This document shows, piece after piece, positions 58,890-64,000 of a stretch of 64,000 bases of DNA (position 1 is its first letter; the number at the start of each line of letters is the position of its first letter). The position numbers and the translations under genes were made by a program. The notes under the pieces were generated by a model that had not been told where the DNA came from, did not search any database, and worked only from the letters and a program-made list of their open reading frames with translations. The DNA is from Chloroflexota bacterium (lineage in GTDB: Bacteria > Chloroflexota > JAJPGV01), in assembly GCA_021325635.1 (NCBI GenBank), contig JAJPGV010000033.1:62001-126000 (forward strand), given 5' to 3'.

Positions 58890-59254
58890 ACTTTGTTGTC
58901 TACCAAACCGGCATGCAGGCCCGCTTCGCGGACGGCGTTCTCGTTGAGATCGGTAGCTAGCCCGGAGGCCTTCTTGGGCCACGCGATCCACAATCCGCCG
59001 GCTGTTTCGAGCGCCGCCGTGAGCTCGCTCAAAGAACGCGAGAGCTCCTTCCGCAGGGTGAAAAAGGCGACGATGACGTCTGCCCGCCCTTGGGACGGGG
59101 CCGCGGGCCGAACGCCTTCCGGCAGCGGCTGCAGCTCAGCTTCGAAGCCGTCGGGAGCGTTGACCAGCCACAGCGTGGAGGCCGGCTTGACGCCAAGCTT
59201 CTGGGGGAGGGGGGTGCCGGAGTAGCCAGCCAGGTGAGCCGCGCCTCGGAGCAG
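58817..59254 (-). CDS. DUF3052 family protein, apparently initiated at CTG
   Basis: The full frame reads GYSGTPLPQKLGVKPASTLW at its start, then NAPDGFEAELQPLPEGV, and ends with GGLWIAWPKKASGLATDL, VDNKVCAIDQVWSGLRFVYRL. This is a complete DUF3052 protein of about 145 residues; the fold's role is unknown. There is no ATG, GTG or TTG ahead of the conserved N-terminus. The first usable codon is CTG at 59254, about 8 nt behind the site AAGGGA that overlaps the lexA stop. The only standard start, TTG 59032, would remove half the domain. Coupling to lexA is likely. Confidence 0.75.
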   Translation of the reverse strand: MLRGAAHLAGYSGTPLPQKLGVKPASTLWLVNAPDGFEAELQPLPEGVRPAAPSQGRADVIVAFFTLRKELSRSLSELTAALETAGGLWIAWPKKASGLATDLNENAVREAGLHAGLVDNKVCAIDQVWSGLRFVYRLKDRPDRR

Positions 59255-59265
59255 TCCCGCTTCCC

Positions 59266-59934
59266 TTACAGCTTGCGCAGCACGGCCATGACTCGGCCCT
59301 GGATCTGGAGGTGCTCCGGATCGACATAGATGGGCTCCATCTGGCTGTTGGCAGGCTGCAGGCGGATGCGGTCGTCCTCACGGTAGAAGCGCTTGAGCGT
59401 GGCCTCCGGGTTGGCGCCGCGCGAGTCGGTCAGCGTGGCGACAACCATGTCGCCGTTGCGAACGTCCTCGGCTGGCTTGACGATGACGATGTCGCCATCG
59501 TCGATGAGCGCGTCGATCATGGATTGGCCGCGTACCTGCAGGGCGTATGTGCCTTCCGGAGCGAACTCAGCCGACACGGGCACGACCTCGTCGTTGCTCG
59601 TCACGGCTTCGATCGGCTGGCCCGCGGCGATGCGCCCGAGCAGCGGCACAGCGCGGATCTCGTTCTCGACGTGGAGGGGTGACTTGAGGCGCAGGCCGCG
59701 CGAGGTGTTGCGGATGCGCTCGATGAAGCCCTTCTCTTCCAGGATGCGCAGGTGGTAATTCACGTGGCTGGTCGAGCGGATGCCTACGCCGCGCCCGATC
59801 TCGCGGTTGGTCGGCGGGCGCTGGTTCTTGGCGTGGAACGTCTGGATGAAGTCGAGCATCCGCGCCTGCTTGTCGCTCAGCTCTTCGTCCTGCGGTGCCA
59901 CGCCGTTCAGCGCGTAGGGTGGTTGTGTCTCCAA
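59266..59934 (-). CDS. lexA: SOS repressor LexA
   Basis: LexA represses DNA-damage genes and self-cleaves when RecA is activated. The 222-residue protein has an N-terminal winged helix (RPPTNREIGRGVGIRSTSHVNYHLRIL), cleavage site Ala104-Gly105 in GRIAAGQPIEA, catalytic Ser138 in RGQSMIDALIDDGD and Lys181 in ATLKRF. Translation begins at TTG 59934. An imperfect palindrome directly upstream matches a Gram-positive type LexA box, indicating autoregulation. DUF3052 follows after 11 nt. Confidence 0.96.
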   Translation of the reverse strand: METQPPYALNGVAPQDEELSDKQARMLDFIQTFHAKNQRPPTNREIGRGVGIRSTSHVNYHLRILEEKGFIERIRNTSRGLRLKSPLHVENEIRAVPLLGRIAAGQPIEAVTSNDEVVPVSAEFAPEGTYALQVRGQSMIDALIDDGDIVIVKPAEDVRNGDMVVATLTDSRGANPEATLKRFYREDDRIRLQPANSQMEPIYVDPEHLQIQGRVMAVLRKL

Positions 59935-59936
59935 GT

Positions 59937-59952
59937 TAGAACATCCGTCCTA
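59937..59952 (-). promoter_or_regulatory. LexA operator (SOS box) of lexA
   Basis: On the minus strand the 16 nt read TAGGACGGATGTTCTA, an imperfect palindrome one base from GAAC-N4-GTTC, the Gram-positive SOS-box core. It ends 2 nt before the TTG start of lexA, where bound LexA would block transcription or initiation. Confidence 0.6.
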
Positions 59953-59969
59953 TTCCTGCCACTCTAGCA

Positions 59970-60359
59970 CTAGGTGGCAATCTTGTCCATCTTGCGGATG
60001 ATGCGCCGGTACCGCTCGATGTCTTGCTGGTATTGCTCTTCGATCTCGCGCAGGCGCTGCTCGAATTCACGCTGCTGCCGCTCGATCCTGTCGTTCATGT
60101 TCATGATGACTTCCACGCCGGCCAGATTGACGCCCAACTCGTCGATGAGCCGCTGAATCTGCTGCAGCCGTTGGATGTCCTCGTCGGAATACAGCCGGAT
60201 GTTGCCTACCGTGCGCGCGGGGTTTACCAGCCCGATCCGTTCGTAATGCCGCAGCGTTTGAGGGTGCACGCTGACCATCCGCGCGGCTACGCTGATCACG
60301 TAGTGGTGTCCCGCCGCCGGCTCGCTGGCCGGCGTCCGGCTGGCCCGCCTACGCTCCAT
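59970..60359 (-). CDS. hspR: MerR-family heat-shock repressor HspR
   Basis: HspR represses the dnaK operon by binding HAIR repeats, using DnaK as co-repressor. The 129-residue protein has the MerR helix-turn-helix (YVISVAARMVSVHPQTLRHYERIGLVNPART), the wing NIRLYSDEDIQRLQQIQRLIDELGVNLAGVEVIM, and a coiled-coil tail. It lies about 90 nt behind dnaJ in the arrangement dnaK-grpE-dnaJ-hspR seen in Actinomycetota and some Chloroflexota. The HAIR site itself would lie upstream of dnaK, beyond the window end. Confidence 0.94.
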   Translation of the reverse strand: MERRRASRTPASEPAAGHHYVISVAARMVSVHPQTLRHYERIGLVNPARTVGNIRLYSDEDIQRLQQIQRLIDELGVNLAGVEVIMNMNDRIERQQREFEQRLREIEEQYQQDIERYRRIIRKMDKIAT

Positions 60360-60449
60360 CGTTCGATAGCGAGCGCGACGAGCAGTGCGGGAAGCGGCCC
60401 TGGCGCGTGGACTTCAACTTCACCATCTCACTCTTCATTGCGGCTGCTC

Positions 60450-61517
60450 TCATCCTTCCCGCTGCCGCTTGAGCTCCTGGAACAGGTCACGCTCGCGGGC
60501 AGAAAGGTTGGTAGGCAAGATCACCCTTACCTTCGCATACAGGTCGCCGGTGGTATCGCCCCTCAGCGCCGGCAGGCCCTGTCCGGCGAGGCGGAAGGTG
60601 CGGGCGTTTTGGGTTTCGGTGGGGACCTTCATGCTGAGCTGCGTGCCCTTGAGGGTGGGCACGTTGATCTCTCCACCCAGCATGGCCTTCGTTAATGGAA
60701 CGGGAACCTCCACATACAGGTCGTTTCCTTTCCGGTCAAACGTAGGGTGCGGCTGCACCGTTACGACCAGAAAGAGGTCGCCCTTCTGGCCGCCGCTGTG
60801 GCTGGGGTTGCCTTCGCCCCTGATGCGGATGCGCGAGCCGTCCCGTACTCCGGGCGGGATCTTGACCTCGATCCGCCGCTGCTTGCTGACCGTTCCGGAG
60901 CCCTGGCAGGTCATACACAGGCGGCCGTTGACCAGCGCCGTGCCCTTGCAGGTTGGACACAGCTCCGGCACCTGCATCGTGAATACGCGATTGCCGCCGC
61001 TGGCGACTTCTTCCAGCGTGACCTCCATGGGGTGCTCGATGTCGCTGCCCTTGCTGGTATCGTGCGCCGCTGCTCCGGCCGCCCGCGCCGCTCCACCGTT
61101 GGAGGATGTTCCGGCCGGCTGCTCGGCTCCCCGACCGAAGCCCTGGCCGAACAGCGCCTCGAAGAACTCGGAGAAACCGCTGCCCATGCCTCGCAGCGTG
61201 CTTTCGGCATCGAAGTCCTTGGCGAAATCACGGGTCGTGGTGTAGACGCGGCTGGACGGTCGAGGACTCGGGCCATGTCTCCAGAAGCTGCCGTCGCGCA
61301 GGCTGGGGCCGAACTGGTCGTACTTCTTGCGCTTATCGGGATCGCCCAGCACGGCGTAGGCTTCACCGATCTCCTTGAAGCGCTCTTCCGACTTCTGGTC
61401 GCCGGGATTGACGTCGGGGTGAAAGCGCCTCGCCAGCCGGCGGTACGCTTGCTTGATCTCTTTGTCCGGAGCGTCCTTGGCAACGCCCAGGATCTTGTAG
61501 TAGTCCTTATATTCCAT
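60450..61517 (-). CDS. dnaJ: DnaJ-type co-chaperone with a single zinc site
   Basis: The 355-residue Hsp40 stimulates DnaK. The J domain (1-70) has HPD at 33-35 in RRFHPDVNPGD. A Gly/Phe/Ser-rich stretch follows, then CxxC at 187-190 and CxxC at 201-204 (CPTCKG, CMTCQGSG), and C-terminal substrate-binding domains (IEVKIPPGVRDGSRIRIRGEG, VPVPLTKAMLGGEINVPTLKG). Classical DnaJ has four CxxCxGxG motifs and two zinc ions; only half of that is kept. Its ATG overlaps the grpE stop (ATGA). Confidence 0.93.
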   Translation of the reverse strand: MEYKDYYKILGVAKDAPDKEIKQAYRRLARRFHPDVNPGDQKSEERFKEIGEAYAVLGDPDKRKKYDQFGPSLRDGSFWRHGPSPRPSSRVYTTTRDFAKDFDAESTLRGMGSGFSEFFEALFGQGFGRGAEQPAGTSSNGGAARAAGAAAHDTSKGSDIEHPMEVTLEEVASGGNRVFTMQVPELCPTCKGTALVNGRLCMTCQGSGTVSKQRRIEVKIPPGVRDGSRIRIRGEGNPSHSGGQKGDLFLVVTVQPHPTFDRKGNDLYVEVPVPLTKAMLGGEINVPTLKGTQLSMKVPTETQNARTFRLAGQGLPALRGDTTGDLYAKVRVILPTNLSARERDLFQELKRQREG

Positions 61518-62035
61518 CAGCGGTTGCGAACCGTGGCCGCGACCTTGACCTTGACCGGGCGCAGCACTTCGTCCTGGTAGTAGTACCCCTTCTGAAGCTC
61601 AGCGGTCACGGTCCCGGGCGCGTTCGCGCCGCTGACGTCGATGTCCACGGCTTCGTGCAGCCGCGGATCGAATGGCTGGCCCAGGGCCTCGATAGCCTTG
61701 ACGCCTTCGCCCGCGAGGAGCTCGCCAAGCTGCCAGTAGGTGAGCCGCAGGCCCGCGATCAGGCTGCTGGGATCATCCTTGGCGGTGTGCTCGAATTGGA
61801 TGGCCCGATCGAGGTTGTCCAGCACCGCCAGGGTCTTGGCAAATAGCGCTTTCTTGTTACTCCGCGCCAGATCGCTGTGCGAGCGCTCCAGACGCTTCTT
61901 GAAGTTGTCCATCTCGGCCAGGCAGCGGAGGTACTTCTGCTCGTACTCTGCTGCCTGCGCTCGAGCCTGCTCGAGATCCTGCTCCAGGTCCCGGATGCGG
62001 GCAGCAGGTTCGAACGGGGTCATGCCCGCGGCCAT
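61517..62035 (-). CDS. grpE: Nucleotide exchange factor GrpE
   Basis: GrpE releases ADP from DnaK. The 172-residue protein has a long N-terminal coiled coil (RIRDLEQDLEQARAQAAEYEQKYLRCLAEMDNFKKRLER), the central helices, and the beta domain with GQPFDPRLHEAVDIDV and AELQKGYYYQDEVLRPVKVKVA, all typical. ATG 62035 lacks a good Shine-Dalgarno. A second ATG, just behind dnaK at about 62079, reads MTDTTDPPSP in another frame and stops after about 20 codons, so either the message has a short upstream ORF or the N-terminus is longer through a frame difference. Confidence 0.94.
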   Translation of the reverse strand: MAAGMTPFEPAARIRDLEQDLEQARAQAAEYEQKYLRCLAEMDNFKKRLERSHSDLARSNKKALFAKTLAVLDNLDRAIQFEHTAKDDPSSLIAGLRLTYWQLGELLAGEGVKAIEALGQPFDPRLHEAVDIDVSGANAPGTVTAELQKGYYYQDEVLRPVKVKVAATVRNR

Positions 62036-62085
62036 CCACAGGCCTGGATGGGGGAGGGTGGGTCGGTCGTGTCCGTCATGACCGC

Positions 62086-63990
62086 CTATTTCTGGTCGCT
62101 GGAGTTGAATTCAGCGTCAATCACGTCCTCCGACCCGGAACCCCCGCCACTGCTCCCACTCCCGCCGCCCGAGGCTGCCCCAGCACCGGCCGGTTGGTAG
62201 ATGGCCTCGGAGAAGCGCTGCAGCGTATCCTGCAGCTCTTCGGCCGCCCCACGGATGCGGGCCGTGTCTTCGCTCTTCAGCGCTTCCTTGACCCTATCCA
62301 AGGAGCGCTCCACGGCCGCCCTGGTCTCCGGCGTCGCTCGGTCGCCAGCTTCCTTCAGCGTGCGCTCGGTGTTGTACACCAGGCTGTCGGCCTGGTTGCG
62401 AGCTTCGGCCAGCTCCCGCCGGCGCTTGTCTTCGGCCGCGTTGGCCGAGGCCTCGCGCACCATGCGATCGACCTCATCCTTGGCCAGGTTGGTCGTAGCG
62501 GTGATGGTCACCTTCTGCTCGCGGCCGGTGGCCATGTCCTTGGCCGATACGTTGACGATGCCATTGACGTCGATGTCGAACGTCACCTCGACCTGAGGCA
62601 CGCCGCGCGGGGCCGGAGCGATGCCGTCCAGGCGGAACTTGCCCAGGGTGCGGTTGTCCGCGGCCATCTCGCGCTCGCCCTGCAGGACGTGGATGTCGAC
62701 GGCCTGCTGATTGTCTTCGGCGGTGCTGAAGATCTCCGACTTGCGGGCCGGGATGGTGGTGTTGCGCTCGATGAGCTTGGTCATGACCCCGCCCAGCGTC
62801 TCCACGCCGAGCGACAGTGGCGTGATGTCGAGCAGCACCACGTCCTTGACCTCGCCGCTCAGCACGCCGGCCTGGATGGCCGCGCCGACGGCGACAACCT
62901 CATCGGGGTTCACGCCCTGGTGCGGATCGCGTCCCGTCAGCTTCTTGACCAGCTGCTGGATGACCGGCATGCGGGTGGCTCCGCCGACCAGGACCACCTC
63001 GTCGATGTCCTTCTCGGTCAGCCCGGCGTCGGCCAGCGCCTGCTTGAAGGGCCCCACGGTGCGATCGGTGAGATCGGCCGTGAGCTCCTCGAACTTGGCC
63101 CGTGTGAGCGGGATCTGGAGGTGCTTGGGCCCGTTCTGATCGGCGGTGATGAACGGCAGGTTGACCTCCGTTTGGACGACGGATGAAAGCTCGATCTTGG
63201 CCTTCTCGGCCGCCTCCAGGAGGCGCTGCAGCGCCTGCCGATCCTTGCGCAGGTCAATGCCCTCGTTGCGCTGGAACTCGGTGGCGAGGTAGTCGACGAT
63301 GCGCTGGTCGTAGTCATCGCCGCCCAGGTGCGTATCGCCGTTGGTGGCGCGGACCTCGAAAACGCCGTCACCGACCTCCAGCACGGAGACGTCGAAGGTG
63401 CCGCCGCCGAGGTCCCACACCAGGATGGTCTCGGCCTTCTCTTTGTCCAAGCCGTAGGCCAGCGAAGCCGCCGTGGGCTCGTTGATGATGCGCAGCACTT
63501 CCAGGCCGGCGATCTTGCCCGCATCCTTGGTCGCCTGGCGCTGCGAGTCGTTGAAATAGGCCGGGACGGTGATAACGGCCTGGTTGATGCGCTCGCCCAG
63601 GTACTTCTCCGCGTCGGCCTTCAGCTTCTGCAGGATCATGGCGGAGATCTCTTCCGGCGTAAGCTCGCGGCCGGCGCTGCTCAGCTTGACCCGCACGCCG
63701 CCGTTCTTGTCCTCGGCTACCTCGTAGGGGACGCGAGCGCGCTCACCTTCCACCTCTCCGAACTTGCGGCCCATGAAGCGCTTGATGGAGAAGACGGTGT
63801 TCTCGGGGTTGACCACGGCCTGGCGTCTGGCCAGCTGGCCCACGAGCCGCTCCCCGGACTTGGTGAAGGCGACGACCGACGGTGTGGTGCGGCTGCCTTC
63901 CGCGTTGGTGATGACGGTCGGCTCTCCGCCTTCCATGACGGCAATGACTGAGTTCGTTGTCCCCAGATCGATGCCGACTACTTTTGCCAT
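62086..63990 (-). CDS. dnaK: Hsp70 chaperone DnaK
   Basis: This complete DnaK has 634 residues: ATPase phosphate loops [17 protein letters not shown] and [18 protein letters not shown], the [16 protein letters not shown] segment, the inter-domain linker [18 protein letters not shown], the peptide-binding domain and a Gly/Ser-rich tail ending [13 protein letters not shown]. The insert typical of two-membrane-type DnaK is present ([23 protein letters not shown]). It begins 10 nt from the window edge, so its promoter and HAIR/CIRCE sites are out of view. It leads the operon dnaK-grpE-dnaJ-hspR. Confidence 0.98.
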   Translation of the reverse strand: MAKVVGIDLGTTNSVIAVMEGGEPTVITNAEGSRTTPSVVAFTKSGERLVGQLARRQAVVNPENTVFSIKRFMGRKFGEVEGERARVPYEVAEDKNGGVRVKLSSAGRELTPEEISAMILQKLKADAEKYLGERINQAVITVPAYFNDSQRQATKDAGKIAGLEVLRIINEPTAASLAYGLDKEKAETILVWDLGGGTFDVSVLEVGDGVFEVRATNGDTHLGGDDYDQRIVDYLATEFQRNEGIDLRKDRQALQRLLEAAEKAKIELSSVVQTEVNLPFITADQNGPKHLQIPLTRAKFEELTADLTDRTVGPFKQALADAGLTEKDIDEVVLVGGATRMPVIQQLVKKLTGRDPHQGVNPDEVVAVGAAIQAGVLSGEVKDVVLLDITPLSLGVETLGGVMTKLIERNTTIPARKSEIFSTAEDNQQAVDIHVLQGEREMAADNRTLGKFRLDGIAPAPRGVPQVEVTFDIDVNGIVNVSAKDMATGREQKVTITATTNLAKDEVDRMVREASANAAEDKRRRELAEARNQADSLVYNTERTLKEAGDRATPETRAAVERSLDRVKEALKSEDTARIRGAAEELQDTLQRFSEAIYQPAGAGAASGGGSGSSGGGSGSEDVIDAEFNSSDQK

Positions 63991-64000
63991 TGACGGTGCT

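Noticed and set aside
58817-59032. 71-residue protein from TTG 59032
   Set aside because: It is only the C-terminal half of DUF3052; the first half is encoded upstream in the same frame back to CTG 59254.
1-64000. Insertion sequences, phage genes or integration sites
   Set aside because: No transposase, integrase, recombinase or att-like duplication was recognised; the two heptamer elements have no associated enzyme gene in the window.

Overview
The window is GC-rich, coding-dense chromosomal DNA from a flagellated, apparently monoderm bacterium. The mix of genes (dnaK-grpE-dnaJ with a MerR-type hspR, a DUF3052 gene behind lexA, a sortase, a TIGR02530 flagellar protein, no outer-membrane ring genes flgH/flgI in view) fits Chloroflexota or a close neighbour best. 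That is an inference from gene content, not a marker-gene placement. No tRNA, rRNA, CRISPR array, phage or insertion sequence was recognised.

Layout. 1-2.3 kb: the 3' part of a secreted sedolisin-type (S53) peptidase with four IPT/TIG domains. 2.3-8.6 kb: filament genes (fliD, fliS, a FliT-like gene, a very large flagellin, a FliD-C-like gene); fliD and flagellin each have a nearly identical sigma-28-type promoter. 8.7-13.9 kb: chemotaxis core (two cheW, cheA, cheY, cheR, cheX). 14-30.6 kb: basal body, export ATPase and hook genes (fliE-F-G-H-I-J, a transglycosylase/M23 chimera, a lipoprotein sortase, flgB, flgC, fliK, flgD, TIGR02530, two flgE-type hook genes), closed by a strong terminator at 30.7 kb. 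Two structured leaders of about 220 and 316 nt precede fliK and flgE. The export-gate genes (flhA/B, fliP/Q/R), fliM/N, motA/B, flgK/L, cheB and receptors are not here.

30.7-36.6 kb (minus strand): a GT4 glycosyltransferase and a Gld-type ABC exporter module. 36.7-46.7 kb: Tat protein, small monooxygenase-like protein, HD-GYP protein, DUF2851, LysM protein, an IMPase-family protein with an altered metal motif, asd, a CLC channel and a YceI lipoprotein. Many of these have a -10 box 6-10 nt upstream of the start codon and no Shine-Dalgarno, implying leaderless or near-leaderless mRNAs. This contrasts with the strong Shine-Dalgarno sites of the hook operon. 46.7-49.7 kb: an NMT1/SsuA-type ABC importer. 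49.8-53.6 kb: ECF sigma factor, membrane anti-sigma candidate, ABC-2 exporter and a small membrane protein. 53.6-58.9 kb: a little-understood cassette with an ATP-grasp ligase, a B12-binding radical SAM protein with a C-terminal CCAEP tail, a YggX-like iron protein, a formyltransferase and a PhnD-like binding protein. 58.8-64 kb (minus strand): DUF3052 (apparently CTG-initiated), lexA with its own operator, hspR, dnaJ, grpE, dnaK.

The observations I rank highest are: (1) a flagellar peptidoglycan hydrolase whose M23 endopeptidase is inserted inside the transglycosylase domain, next to a lipobox-bearing sortase; (2) two elements built of 7-nt tandem repeats arranged as opposed arms, one intergenic and one inserted in frame in the radical SAM gene; (3) the CCAEP radical SAM cassette itself.
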